From: Mytilus trossulus
Lineage: Eukaryota > Mollusca > Bivalvia > Mytilida > Mytilidae
DNA: 64,000 nucleotides
NCBI RefSeq assembly: GCF_036588685.1
Contig: NC_086386.1
Span: 44,315,878-44,379,877 of the forward strand
Direction of reading: 5' to 3'
Positions 1 to 14,500 of the stretch are shown here, piece after piece (the stretch's first letter is position 1; every line of letters begins with the position of its first letter). The notes beneath the pieces are model-generated. The model saw only the letters and a program-made list of their open reading frames with translations, did not search any database and was not told the origin of the DNA. Position numbers and translations under genes: made by a program.

Positions 1-884
1 TATAAATTAAATATTTAATCACCAAATTCCTGTTTACCATGAACAAAACGACAGATGTAACATGCCAGATAATGCTATATCAACATCTGGAGATGGCATA
101 TGAATGCCAACGAGACAACTATCCACCAAGGTAAAATAAAGCAATAACAGGCACCCTTTCGGCATTTAACAACAATAAAGCCTCATACATATGGTCGGCT
201 ATGATCCTTAGGGTAAGGGTTTGAGGTAGATTGTGTTTAATGTTTATGTGTCTAATTTTGTTATAAGTCTCGTATTGTCTATGGCGTTCTTATTTTTACG
301 ACAATGCATGTTATATCGTTCTCTTTTTTCACAAAAATGTCTAAAAGACAACCTAAAACATTTAGCTCCTTTAAAGTCTGTTTGAATAATCCATTATTAA
401 CTCAGACCCTACATTTTGTATGTCTCCGTTGACTTGAAATAACGATATTGCATATAATGACGTTCAATAGTATTCATATTTTATCGTAAATTAATCAATA
501 AGAATGTAAAACTTAATTTAAAGTTTATGACCGATCCGATCAGTTTTCCTTTTGTCAACATCTCAATATATCCTTTGTTAAATTCAATCCGCAAGTTTCA
601 GTACTATTTTAGTACTTTAAAATTGTAAGAATAAGAATTGGACAACATTCTACTTAATCGCTTCTCGACAGTCGCCTGTTAAAGCAACTTTCCAGTTACC
701 TATAACTCACATCGGAATTAACCACTTGTTTTGTTAACAAGTCTAAATGCCAAATGTTGTTTTTCTGAAGTTTTCTGAGTTGTTAGTGTATTACTACCAT
801 TATTGTATTTGAAAGTATATTTAATTTAAAAGCTTCCAACAATCTTAATCTCAGCATTAAAGAAGATTAATACTGGCGAAGAAT
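1..884. other. Non-coding intergenic sequence
   Basis: AT-rich. At about 95-215 there is a short piece of a dispersed repeat (GAATGCCAACGAGACAACTATCCACCAAGG), related to 8455-8530. Nothing else is supported. Confidence 0.5.
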
Positions 885-1115
885 GGACACTTAAAGAGGG
901 ACGAAAGATACCAAAGGGACAGTCAAACTCATAAATCTAAAACAAACTGACAACGCCAAGGCTAAAAATGAAAAAGAAAAACAGAAAAACAATAATACAC
1001 ACGACACAACATAGAAAACTAAAGAATAAACAACACGAACCCCACCAAAAACTAGGGGTGATCTCAGGTGCTCCGGAAGGGTAAGCAGATCCTGCTCCAC
1101 ATAATCTTCGATATT
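885..1115 (-). repeat. Detached PLE tail A
   Basis: Reverse copy of the tail seen after the RT at 61735-61975, containing the reverse complement of GACTGTCCCTTTGGTATCTT and the CATAGAAAACTAAAGAATAA segment. There is no RT next to it. The short open frame across it is incidental. Confidence 0.7.
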
Positions 1116-1429
1116 GGAGATTACCAATGAAAGTTCCAAGCGGGTAATAACGTTGTTATTTGCTTAAAGGAGCACTAGCTGTCAAATTCATGTTCACCGA
1201 TTTGACTCAATTTCTCATATTTGATTTATAACAATGTTAAACCTTTATCCAACTATAAAAAGTAAAATAAACAATATACCAGACATGCACTTGCAAATAT
1301 GTAGCTTCGTTTCGTGTATATTTTAGCTAGATGCCATCTCATTAGCTGTCGAATTGACCTCCAAATACCATATAAGGGATATAAACATAAATATAGATAT
1401 AAATAGATATAAGACTCAAGCTGAAGGAC

Positions 1430-1660
1430 GGCTCCGGGTGCGGGAATTTTTCGCTTCCTTTGAAGACCTGTTCTTGACCTTCTGCTGTTGTTTTTTCTAT
1501 GGTCGAGTTGTTGTCTCATTCGTTTTTGATGCGTTTTGTTATTTGATTTTGTCATGTGATTATGGACTTTCCGAATTGATTTTCCTCTAAGTTCAGTTTT
1601 TTTGTGATTTTACTTTTTTTGACACATTCCCCATTTCCATTCTCAATTGTATTTGTATTT
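1430..1660 (+). repeat. Dispersed GGTCG(A/G)GTTGTTGTCTC repeat copy
   Basis: Reads GGCTCCGGGTGCGGGAATTTTTCGC, GACCTTCTGCTGTTG, GGTCGAGTTGTTGTCTCATT, then GACACATTCCCCATTTCCATTCTC. Same family as 42765 and 52655. Confidence 0.5.
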
Positions 1661-4559
1661 TTAAAAGTCTGTTTGCTTTAATATTATCGATTAAAACTAT
1701 ATGTTAATCATCGTTTTTACCTTATAAGAATTCCTTTTGTGGATCAAATCAGTCAATCATATGATTTACCCTAGTTTCGCTTTCAATGTTTTTTTACATT
1801 CTTTTCCTTTAAAAAATTTAACACGGACAATGCATGGCGGTATCTATCTATCTCAGAAGTGAAAATTGAAGTTCACATTAATATGGATTAAATGAGGTCG
1901 AATTATTTTCTTGCATCTGAATAATTCATCATAAATGTTTCTTAGCATATTTTTACAAAATTGAATCATACCGGCAGATAAAAGCTATATTTTATTTCAT
2001 TATATCACTTTTATTAATGATTGAACAAAAACAAAATCATATTTGTTTTTTATATATATCGTAGCTAGTGCCCCTTCAACATATCGGTATTCATTAGATT
2101 AATGATTTATTGTGACTAATTTTATTCCATGTTACTCTTGAGATAGAGTGGCGAAATATAATTAAAAAGGTATTTGTATTTTAAACCATCTCCTCTTCTT
2201 TTAATAGTTATTATCAATTGGTCAAGGTGTTTCAAGTAATAATATGGAAAACGAAAAACCACAGACAAAAGCTACATTGTATATCACAAAAACATGGGAC
2301 TTTGAACTAAAGTATATGTTAAGTGCACAAACTAATGTATGCTATAAATTGAAAGTTCATAACGTTTATTTTATAATGTTCTTTGTCTTCATTTTGTTTC
2401 CAGTCTATAGTTTGAAAATAAAAAATAAAATTTGATATCTGAAGATGCTTTATTTAATCACCATATGAATGACTAAATGTAAATGACGACAAACTATTTC
2501 AGAATTTATTATTTGTAAAATCAATAGACATTGAATTTTTAATAAATATAATACAGTACAGTAATTTCATGAGACAGGAAAACAAAATTATCCAAGATAC
2601 TAAATATTGTTATCAAGACAAGCGTGTTTCGGCGAGCCTCGAGCTTTAAATATAAAAATTAAACTGTCACGAGTAGAAACATCGCAACACGTTTTGCTCT
2701 CGTGAAATTTATATTTCGAAAATATGTTTAAAAATTGATTAGACTGAATGCATGTTTAAGCTTTTATAACAAGTTCTGTTCTGGAAAACAATGAAGGATA
2801 CTCTTATCTTTTGTATCAGTAATATGATTTTACGGAGTGCAATCTACATACTGTTATACGGGAATTAAAAACAAACGTGAATACTTTTTAAGCTAGAACT
2901 ATATTTACCACGGTATATTTAAATGAATAATTCATATCTGCATACCTGTTAACCTATGATAATGTAAATGAGGATCGTAACCTAAGGTCAAAACGCATTC
3001 GAACTGGTTTCAGCTGAATTTAAGTATTTATGGGACATTTTTAAGAATATTTAGTTATTTTGGAAATAAATTGAAAGAATTTCTAGGATACACGTACAAG
3101 CAAATTTTTGATTTGTCCTCGGAAATCAGTATATTCTTTATTCAAATTTTTATGAATATCAATAAGATTTAAATAAATGTAATTTAGCCTAATTTTTTAG
3201 ATAAAATTAATCTATTACAATTCAATCAAATTATATTCACTATTCATGTTGATTATTGGTATGTACTTTTTTAACAATTGAACCGAAATTACAGGCATCG
3301 AATGTTTAGATAATGTGTTTTTTGGCGATAAGAAATTGGTTATTAATTCTTTGTTTTATTTGAGACATTGCCGATCAAGCATTTAAAATTGTATCTGATT
3401 TTAATTAAATGGAGATTTTAGATAGCAGTGATTTATTTGTATAACTAAATAAAACAAAAATATCGTTTCACAATTTTTCATACACATTGATTTATCCTAT
3501 TGTTGTTGTTTATTGAAACTGATCATTTTGGTATAATAAACGCGTTTAAGAAAAAATTAAATGGATTCGATCTGTTTGATTCATATTGTCAGACGAACAT
3601 CAGCAATTCCTTCAACTGTTTTTACAGTTAGGGAACAATATCATATACAACTATGCATGATAAAGCATACTAACGTTGCCGCCGTTATTTGTAAGCATGA
3701 TACTTCTTGATTTACATGTGTCATTGACCAAACAATTTTACGTTGAAGAGCAGCAAAAGATGATGAACCTCTACAAAAAGCAGTAATATGTATGATTAGT
3801 ATTTATTGGATTGAAAGCTTGTCTTTATATAATCGGGGAAACTTAATTCAGGAAAGACAGCGAGTTTGTGAATAGTTATAAAAGGTATTACATTTCTTCT
3901 GTGGGCATATATTTACAGAACATGGTATAAGGTATTGGTTTTATGCTACGATTTTAATATATATCTCTATTCTATGAAAAAAATGTTTAAAATACTCGAA
4001 CTATAGCAAATAATAGTTTGTATAAAAAAAAAATCAGTTCGTGCACATGAAAGCAACCAAACTACACAGAATAATTATATGTTTCATTCAAATCTTTAAA
4101 ACGGTGGTACTAACTCGTTTAACGATCGTTTAAGTGATTACAAATCAAGAATATTGTTTACCATTCGTTCGATTATAAAATCAACGTGGAAAAATAGACT
4201 TGGTGATATATTTATAACACCTAGTCTCTTGGGGTTTTTTTATGTTTGAAAATACAAAATAAGAAATATCTACAAAATCAAAATAATGAAAATAATAAGT
4301 GTTATGATAAGTTGTTCGTTTTTATTTGTTGAAGGTACAAGTGTGTTCCTAAATCTTTTAAGGGTAGCAAAGTAAATTAATAAATTAATAAAATTGAAAA
4401 ACGTGGCTTTATTTTGTTATCCAGGTACAAAACTTAAGATTTATCAGCTAAAACATAAAATTAATACTGACCTAAAAATATTATTCTCTAATTTATATTT
4501 CGAGAACAGAAAACTTTTTTTTTACTATCATCTCCGGATTTTTTTGTAACAGCAACATA
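1661..4559. other. Non-coding intergenic sequence
   Basis: AT-rich, with poly-A/T runs. The small open frames (for example at 2244) show no domain, codon bias or splice context. No gene supported. Confidence 0.5.
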
Positions 4560-4848
4560 TTTTTTTTCTGTGTATAACGTTTCTAAATATTTCTTTCCTC
4601 GGTGATATTGAATACAAGTTTATATCGACAAGTTAACATACCAAAACTAATTTCTAAATAATTTTATGTTACCTCAGTTAACAATACGCATTCTTTCACA
4701 CGGTGATATAAAGAATTTGTTTTATTATTTCATCTACATTTATTTTTTTCTATAAAAAGAATATATATTGATAAAACAAGTTTCTGCCAAGTTCACCTTT
4801 ATATATCTGTTTGCACATGAAACGATTTATATCATTAACAATTGTCAA

Positions 4849-5005
4849 TTACTTCCAGTAAGCTTGAACCGCACCTTTGTAAAGTAATGGTCCATCTTTG
4901 TGAAGAAACAATGCAGGCCATACTACAAAGGCTACTGTATTTCCACTCTTGACAAATTCTTTATAGTGTTCTTCTAAATTTGTGTGTCTGCTGGAACATC
5001 CTCAT
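4849..5005 (-). pseudogene. Degenerate duplicate of gene 1 terminal exon
   Basis: This stretch repeats the last ~50 codons of gene 1, including the WPALFLHK, GPLLYKG and QAYWK pieces and the same stop position. Flanking DNA is shared too: about 4560-5005 resembles about 5240-5690 at an offset of 682 bp. A one-base deletion after the VPADTQI part gives an immediate TAG and a shifted frame, and homology stops near 5005. It cannot be the working 3' exon, so it is read as a broken partial tandem duplication. Confidence 0.75.
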
Positions 5006-5530
5006 TTAATTGTTGATGATAAATAACTTTTTTCGTCAAAAAATATAAGGTTGGCAAACTGAATTTCTAAATAACACATTTTAAAAAGGACTGGCTCCAG
5101 TTTTCCTTTATCAATATAGAAAACTTTACATTGTTCAGCCAATACTTGGTTCAATACTGACCCAATCCATGTCTTCCCTTATTAATACTTCGATAGCAGA
5201 AAATATATTAACCGATTTCCCAAGTTTCCACTTTTAAAAAATACTCTTGTTAATGACGTTTCTAAATAATATTCCCTAGTGATACTTTGTAATAGTTTAG
5301 CAAGACAAGCTTACATATCACTATTAAATAATGTCATGTTAACTCAGTTAACAGTGTGCTATCTTTCACACGGTGATATCAAGGTTTTTTTTTTAATTTT
5401 AGCTACATCTATTTTTTTTTTATATAATTAGAATATATATAAATAAATATTAATCACAGTAAGTTTCTACCAAATTCACTCTTGAAATCTGTCTACACAT
5501 CAAACGATTTATAGTATTAACAGTTGTCAA

Positions 5531-8500
5531 TTACTTCCAGTAAGCTTGTACCACTCCTTTGTAAAGTAATGGTCCACCTTTGTGTAGAAACAATGCTGGC
5601 CATACTACAAAGGCCACTGTAATTCCACTCTTGACAAATGTTTTATAAGTGTTCTGATCAATTTGTGTGTCGGCTGGAACACCCTCATCTAAATACATCA
5701 CGGGGTCTTGAATGGCCATACTCCAACATATATAGACACATTTTTTAAAGAAAGGTGAAGTCATCAATAGCTGCATAACTTTTTCATTTTTATACTTGTA
5801 GTTCCAGTCGTCCATTACATTTCTGCAGAGCATCTAAACAGTACATAGTACAACAATATGTAATTTAATAAAACTATAGAATCTAGATTAATTCCGAAAA
5901 AAATGTTTGTTAGTTTATACACTATTGAAGTAAAACAAATTAAGTGTTGAAAAGTCGATTATAAAAACAAGGATTTAAAAATTTAAGAATAGCCGAAAAA
6001 TCAGCAACATTCATTTGTATACGTATTATCACAAGAATACTAATAAATAATTTCCATTGTAAAGGATAATACGTTGAGACGAAATCAGAATTTTGAGAAA
6101 TTTCTAATAAGAATTCAAAATGCAAAAAAAGTATTGAGACAAAATAAGAAATTATCCATACTTTTCGGAATCTGTAGACTTGGTAGTGAATGTAAATAGC
6201 GTGTTATGAGCAAATATTGCTATTTGAGCTTTTAACTAAAAATTTAAACAATATACATGTATGATGTAGGAGGCTATGATTTTAACAAACAGATTTGAAA
6301 TCAAAACTGATTGCAACACAATCGATGATCATTTAAATGTTTAAATATTTAAATATTTTGATAGTGTTTTCATTTTATTATAATGTTCAGTCTGTCTGAT
6401 TAGATGATATAAGATGTTCTTTTAAACCCATTATAGGAAATAGGTTTTGTTTAAAATTATTCCAAAGTTTTGTCATGGACAATACAAGCGAAGAGTGAAT
6501 ACAACTGCTCATTAGGGTCGTATGAGATAGTTTAGACAACATAAATATAATTGCCTTTTTAAAGAAATGAATAAATGATCATGCGATTAAATGAAATTAA
6601 ATTAATTTAACTAAACATTGTACCTTTTTTTCAAAGAGGACTTTTACAAAGTCCGCCGATTTCGCTCTTCTGTACACTGATGCTTCTTTGAATACATGTA
6701 AGCTAATAACTTCTTTCTGTTTGAAAATTCAAAGTATTTACATTAAAACAAACGAGTGATGCAAAAAGTAAAATAACCAAAAATGCTGACCTGGGATGAA
6801 AATGTAAACGGATAGTCTCTAATCAAATGAAAAACACAAAAGCTCAAACACATCAATCGAATAGATAACAGTTGACGTGGAACAGTTATTTTCGTATGTA
6901 AAAATTAGTTAAACCAATCATATATCATGGCATTTAAAATAAGGATTTCTATAACTTTTATCTTCCTTAAATGTTTTATTGAAACAGTCTAGAATACCAG
7001 ATTATCTTATATGTTATACATTCTCTATAATTAAAATTAGCTTCATTTCATAATCATTCTCGTCTTACCGAATCGAATGTACACATTGTCTCTTTGAACG
7101 CCTTTCCAAGTGTTCGAATTTGTTCGTTAGCCTTTTCCAAGCATTCTTTATAGCAGCACTGAAATTGATTGTTAACATTAGTGAGTATTAAGTATCATTA
7201 GTGATTATTAAGTATCATTAGTGATTATTAAGTATCATTAGTGATTATTAAGTATCATTAGTAATTATTTAGTATCATTGGTAAGTATTTAGTATCATTA
7301 GTAAGTATTTAGTATCACTACGATTCATTAGTGATTATTTGAATACACGTGGTTTGTTTTCGTCAAAATTTAGACATGATTGAATGCTGTAATTCTAGAA
7401 TATCTTTGGCTGTATGAAATTTAACCAAACGAAATTACCAAAAAGATGTTTTTATCTGAATATGTGCGTCAAGTCCATAAAACTTCATGCATATATGAGG
7501 TGTTCTGTTTCTTTACTGACTGTCGCTTCATTGCTTCATAAAGTATGAAATTGGAATACCATTTTCACTATAGCAATGCGTAGTTAAAGTACAAATACAC
7601 TACATTATCCTCTCAAAACAAAGAAATTGTTATGTACAATAGGTTATCTGTTAAAGAACGGTATATAGCGGCATGTCAATGAGACTGCATTAAAATTATA
7701 AGCAACTCATTACACAATGTTACTCTGCAATACAAAATTTCAAATCTACATTAATTAAGTAGAAAATCAGAACTTTTTGTATTAATATCAAATATCAACA
7801 TGTGTTCAAAAAAGGCAAGTTCACGAAGCATAAAATACAACCCTCTTGCACGAGTAATAAGGTCGTCATATCGAGGAGCGTTTAGTACAGTGATATTGTC
7901 ATAGTTTGGATAAGTGTGACATGACGGTGTTAAGTGTTTTTGATAACAATCAATCCAAAAAATGAAAACATCCGGATATTTTGTAAAAGGAACTTCTGAT
8001 CGATAATTCAGGCTGGTAAGTACCTTTGTAAAAAGTAAATGGGTTAGTACATCAACAGTTGTCTCATATAGTTAATGATTTAACACAGAACAAAGCTTGC
8101 GTATGTCAAAATTTAAAAGTTGCTAATTGTTTTAACGTGCATAAATAAAGTTATTATCTTTCTGTTTGTTACATGACATATTTCTTCGTGATATAATACT
8201 GCCGTCAATTATTCTGAAAAACACCTACTTTTGCACTCAATTCAAAATTACTAAAATATCTGCGTCATGGATTGGTTCATTCGTGTCATGGATTGGTTCA
8301 TTCGTGTCATGGTTTAGTTCATGTTGGACATGGTTCAGTTATGTAATTCTTGTCGTGTATAATGAAGAGTTACTATCCAAATTAATAACAATTGTTTCAT
8401 TTGAAACACAAAAGTGCACAAGAACGCACATACAATGTAGTAATATGTTATAAGTAGATGCAATATGATTGCCAATGAGATAACTATCCACCTAAGATCA

Positions 8501-11500
8501 AATGACGTAGATGTTATCAACTATATGTCATCAAGAGGCATTCATTATTCAACAATGAGCAAGACCATACTTCTCACCAAGTTATAAAAGTATGGGACAA
8601 AATTCCATTTATAGGAATTCCAATAAGAAAACCACCAGCCTAATTTCTGTTCCAAAAAAATAGCAAAATATGATATACAGTTACAAACGATATTTACTTA
8701 ACCGGAGACAGAATATACTTAATATTGCGGAGTTGAACATGTTTGTAGGCTCCACAACCTCTTCTTCACCATGGCAGACATGTTAGATTTACCAGATAGG
8801 TTTTAAACAATAAAATCTGGTTGATTTAGTGGGACCTTATTTCAAACCAATAACAAATTATAGATAATTATAATTCCAAGATAGCTTCCTTTTAAATTTC
8901 AGGATGGAATTCTGCTGCTAATATTGTGAGCTGTACACTTTACACATATTTTCAGTTCTAGGACACACCATACTAAATCATAACATGAAAAGTAAAATAT
9001 TTGAAAGAATTAAGTGATATTTTACTCGATGCATTTATACAAAATTACTGGCATTGTATATAAAGTGTGAATCCAGTTTGTTCATTTTTACTGTTATATG
9101 CCAGTACGACTATTGTAGAATAAAGATGACAGACAAAACTGAGTTTGTTGGTCCGAGACCACAATTATTTCGTAGTGCATTTCTTTTAGAAAATAAATTA
9201 AAATAAAAAGAACAACCTGCGCTTTCTCAAAAAAACTTTCACAGTGTCTTGTACTACTTTTGGGACAAATTATGTCAAAACTATAGAAAACTAGATTGGG
9301 TGTTACTCAAAATAATAATTTTGTGTTTAATGCGTCTTGAAATCTTTAGACAGCTTCCGAAGTGCTAATTTTAAACCTTTTTCAGCTGGACCAAATCACT
9401 ACTTTCTTTTGAAATTCTGGAACCATTTTTTTACAGGGTAATCCCCCCTTCTTGCAATTTGAGGCATTACACATGGAGGAATAAATTCGAAAGGGGTATA
9501 CAAATTAATGGCAAGTAACCCACTGTCAACAGTAGGGACTATATTTGTGAACAACGAAAATCAAGGGACAACAATTGTGTACTTGGACCTAATGTTTATA
9601 TTTTGAAAGTAGGAAATAATTGATTTTAATGTATATTTTAACAAAATTAAATAAGAATACAACTTTCTTATGTACAATCACAAGACTAAAGTAAAAAAAA
9701 AAGTGTAATTAAACCAGCTGAATCCATAACATCGTTGACTGGATTCTATTCAATTTAACTAAAGTTGCGATGAATAATCACTTGCAATCATTTCTGATGT
9801 GGAATATTTACAGGTGCGATGAATTTTCATTATTATTTTATATGATAATTTGACAAGCAACAACCGAAAAAAGTCTCGAAAAAGGACTTTAAAACTGATG
9901 ATATTTAAAAAGCAAAATGGTCGTAGATGATGACTTGAATAACGCGGGTACAACCAAACTATGGCTGATTTAGGACATTGTGTGTAACTGTTCATCGATA
10001 TTTTTGCTGTACTTAATTTTATGGGTTATTTTTGTCTTAGTTCTAAACCGTTTGTAAGTAAAACATCGAGAACATAGTTATGAGAAATTCAAACAGATAA
10101 CAAGGTGACTCGATTGTTGCTCGAACTTTCTTTACTGTATAAGATGTATAAAAAATGTAAAGCAATTGTTTGTGTGAGACGAAAATGTTACCACTCATCA
10201 ATCGTGAAATAAAGATCTTTATGTGACTTCTCTTTGATTTTCATAGATGCATCAAATAAAACTATTTTCATAATGATTATAGTTAAACGATTTGGATGGC
10301 TTGTTTGCGTTTTTAGTATGAATGTGTGCTCGATCTCAATTACAATGCCTAGGCAAACATGAAAACAAACCAAGCAAGCAAGTCTTAAGTATGTGCTGTA
10401 TATGTAGACCGAAATCCTAAACTGCTTTTCATTTGCAGTCTTTTTTTTTTTTGGGGGGGGGATGGGTTACTTGAGATGGCACATTAGTTTATGTAACAAC
10501 AGATTTCATTTTTGAAAAAGAACTATATTAATGTGTTATTAAAGAAAATGAGTACAATCTTATTTTCAAAATGTTCCCTAGGGGTGGGGAGATGCCGCTC
10601 ACGATATCCTTGGCAGAGTCAGGCATGGATATACAGAGAAAAGATTCTATGTGAAACAGAAGCAACGCTTTGTATTGATTTGTATAATTATATTGAAAGC
10701 TAGTTTACAAAATCGGTGACTTTTAAAATGATATTGTAGTAACTTTTAGGTTAACAGGCTTTTTTTCTTCTTAGGCAGTTCATATATAGTGTAATTTTGT
10801 TCAATAACAGGCGCTGTCAAACAAAGTTTCCGTATTATAGTGAAACATATATATATATATAAATTTATTTCGATCTAACCAATCACAAATTTGACCAAAA
10901 CCATGACAAACTTCTAGACTCTTAACCGAACCATGTCAATCGCCTAACCAAACCATAGCAATTCCGATATCTTGCGTATTCTGCATTATTTACATGAAAC
11001 AACAATTCCAATGTAAATCGTTTGACCTCCAATACAGATTTAAACATGGTATTTGCTTTTCATCTCTTCGTGTGAACAGAACGGAGGCAATTGTTTAGGA
11101 AAATAACATAAATCAACCATGTCAAACTTAACCAAACTATGACAAAATCACTGTACTAAACGCTCCTCGATATGACGACCTTGCTACCCGTGTTCTTGTA
11201 AGCCATTTTTTTTAAAAATCTTCGATGGATTGTTATTACGCGCAAAAATTTTCTGTTATTTTTTTCGTTTTATTGCATATCTTTTATGGCAAAAAAGGTA
11301 CAGTTACGGTAAACCTCGTGGACTTCTCTGAAAAAGTTAGCAATGTTTACTGTGGTCGTCACTTATTGCTGTTCAATTATTTTGGATCGTACGTGGCGGC
11401 CATAGTGAAGATCGAGTTCTCATGTATTGTCAATATATCCCAAAACATGCACTTATAGAAAACTATGGTAACCTTTGATTACACTAATTTATGAATATAT

Positions 11501-14500
11501 TTATTCATCAAAAACGAATTGAGCTGTGTGATATGACTTTTGATATCAACTGCTTCCGATATATATCAACTACTTCCGGTTTGTATCAACTGGTTTATCG
11601 TATGCATTTCCTAAACTTTATCTCAAAGCCTTTCGAAAAAAAACTCAGTGGTAAATTTTGTTGAAAAATAACTTAGAAGTATTAAAGACGAGTAGTAGAA
11701 AACAGAAAAAAAATACTATTAAAAAATGTTAAATAAATGCTAACTACATTAAATGATTTTTATAAAGTTTGTTTGTCTGTTTGGTTTTTGCTGAAGTAAA
11801 AAAGATAAAAAATCCATTACATTTTTTATATCAGATCCCTTATCAGCCCGAGGTCAAAATCATCCCCAAGCCTCTCGGCTCCCAGGTAGAAATCATGGAC
11901 AAGGGCTGCCGATAAGAGGTCTGATATGAAAAATAACATGTTAAAATCCATACCTATAGCTATTTTAGGAAATTTTCCTTTGATATTACTTTGATCTTAC
12001 TGACTGATAATGTCCTTTCTCAGCTCAGTAGAGTGATAAAACAAATTATCGCTAGAAGGGCGCACGTGGCGTTGTTAACAAAATATCATGGTCATAATCA
12101 TATCAATGGCTATCCATATTTTCACCCATTTCATGTAGAAATTTGTTTGCACACAAATTAATGTAAAGAAGTTAATAGAGCTTAACAAAAATTGAACAAA
12201 AACAATATGATGCTAGTACAAACAAGTTATAGGAACATCTAATATATCCACACATCGATGGTGTCATGAAAGCGTATTTCATCGCTTGTGTGATCTTAAT
12301 CCACATAAAATACTTAAAAATTGTAGAAGTGCTGCTCTTTCGGTTATCATGCGGCATTTATAAGTAAGGCTAAGAGCAAAGATGACTTGGTTCGTCGTCA
12401 AAATAATTTGTTAGGTGTCGATTGTTAATAAATTGATATTCCTAACATTTATGCGTGTCATGTACTGCTTACTAATTTCTGTGGGAGATTTGTTATAAAC
12501 AATGAAACAGACTATTTTAAACTTCGTTGGCTAAATATGTATAACACCAGAATACTAGTAAAATGTTGAAATTATACAATAACACTTCAATCACCATCAG
12601 TAATCTACAGAGATGCCGAATAGCAATCTCTTCTACTTCCGTTGTATCCATATCAGGAGAATGATATCTCTTTTGTTCATCCATAAATTCCAAAGCATCA
12701 TCAAACAAATCGCCGAACTTGTCACTTATCTTCGATGGACGATCTGTAATGGCTGTATTCCCTTTTGTCAAGTTGTACCCAGTGATAATACTCAGTCTTT
12801 AAAATAAATATTTTTAATGCATCTGTGACGAATGAATCTTCAGATGATATATATTTTATATATTATTAGTTACATACGACATACTGATACGATATATATA
12901 TATATATATACGTCTAAAAATTACACCAAACAGTGTAAGAGTTAGATTTTGTATTGACAAATTTTGGCCGTTCCTCAGCGGGATTCGAACTAACACCTTT
13001 GATACACTTCATCACCTATCGCTAAGCCTCATGTCCAGTGCTATAGACCGTATCCATTATATAAAAATATAACTTCAATAGTCGTAGTGTTACCTTGTCA
13101 CGGAAGTCGAGTCTAGAGATAGACATAAGACACGTGTTTTTAAGCGTGTGAAGATGTTCATTTGGGGTAAGAGCGAAGCTCGAATCCCCATATGGAATAA
13201 CTGATCCCATATATATCAGATTAGGTCACTAGAACATTTGTAATAAATCTATCTTTTTGACTTTCTCAACATGTGATTTTAAGACTAGTTGCCTATCAAA
13301 TTGATCAAAAAAGAGGGACGAAAGATACCAAAGGGACAGTCAAACTCATAAATCGAAAACAAACTGACAACGCCATGGACAAAAATGAAAAAAACCCAGA
13401 TAAACAATAGTACACATGAGACAACATAGAAAACTAAAGAATAAACAACACAAACCCCACCAAAACAAGGGGTGATCTCCGGTGCTATGGAAGGGTAGGC
13501 AGATCCTGTTCCACATGTGACTCCCGTCGTGTTGCTTATGTGGTAACAAATCTGGTAAATAGTCTAATTGATCAAGTCATCATTACTGTTAGTATTTCGA
13601 ATCAACTTGCATTGGTCTATACAAAATAAAATCCAATGATAAAAACGTGTTACTTTCAATGTGTTAAATGAATTTCTTTCAATCGTTCATCATCAATGTC
13701 ATCAACAATTCGATCATCGATGCGATTGTCTGTTGTAACCTTTAAGCTTTTTCTTCAGCGCCGTGTGGTTTTCATAATAGGGACGTAACATCACTACTGA
13801 CCGTGTATTGAAATAAACTCCTCTTCTTCATCTTATATGAAGCCCTTCTAAATCATCTTGAATACACACGGTCTCAACGCAGTTGCTTTTAACCAATCAC
13901 ATTTCTTGGAATGTAAAGGGGTTGAGATAAATTTATTTTATAACGCAAATAAGAATAAACTGATATCACAGGGATATGTCTCGCCTTTTTGTATTTTTGA
14001 TTATGCAAATGTTGAAATTAAAATAGCAAGCCCTTAAATTGTTACATAAGTTTTTCAATTATTCCAAGTCAATGTACTATGACTGAGGTACATGGCTTAA
14101 CAATCTCCATGTACATGATATGTTCCAATGCTAATTCAAATGCATACCGAATACCCTTGACCTATTATAAGTTGTTCCCTTTAAACAAAATTGTAAACTT
14201 AGACAATGAACCATGAAGAAGGGGGGCACAATAATTTCGATGGAAATAATTCTAACAAAATATCATTGACCTCACCTCAGCAGTACATCTTAAACTGATT
14301 TAATCACAAACTAATATATGTAAACTAAGCGAGTAAATAGACCAGAACTAAGGGGGCGGAACCAAGTAATCTCCATGGAAAAGAGATATGCCCATGCTTA
14401 TACAACAACATACCAAATAGCATTCACCTACAACTAGTGGTTCCCGGTAAACTGACCTAATTACAAACTAATACTTGTAAAATAAGCAAATGTTTAAAAC

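Noticed and set aside
2244-2435. 63-aa plus-strand frame
   Set aside because: AT-rich, no homology recognised, no splice or promoter context.
7181-7320. CRISPR array
   Set aside because: Units are directly adjacent with no spacers; this is a minisatellite in a eukaryotic intron.
8166-8453. 95-aa frame with repeated SWIGSFV
   Set aside because: The amino-acid repeat is just a 21-bp DNA repeat read in frame inside a non-coding element.
12960-13050. Possible functional tRNA gene
   Set aside because: Only box B-like sequence is convincing; no cloverleaf can be drawn, so it was kept as a SINE fragment.
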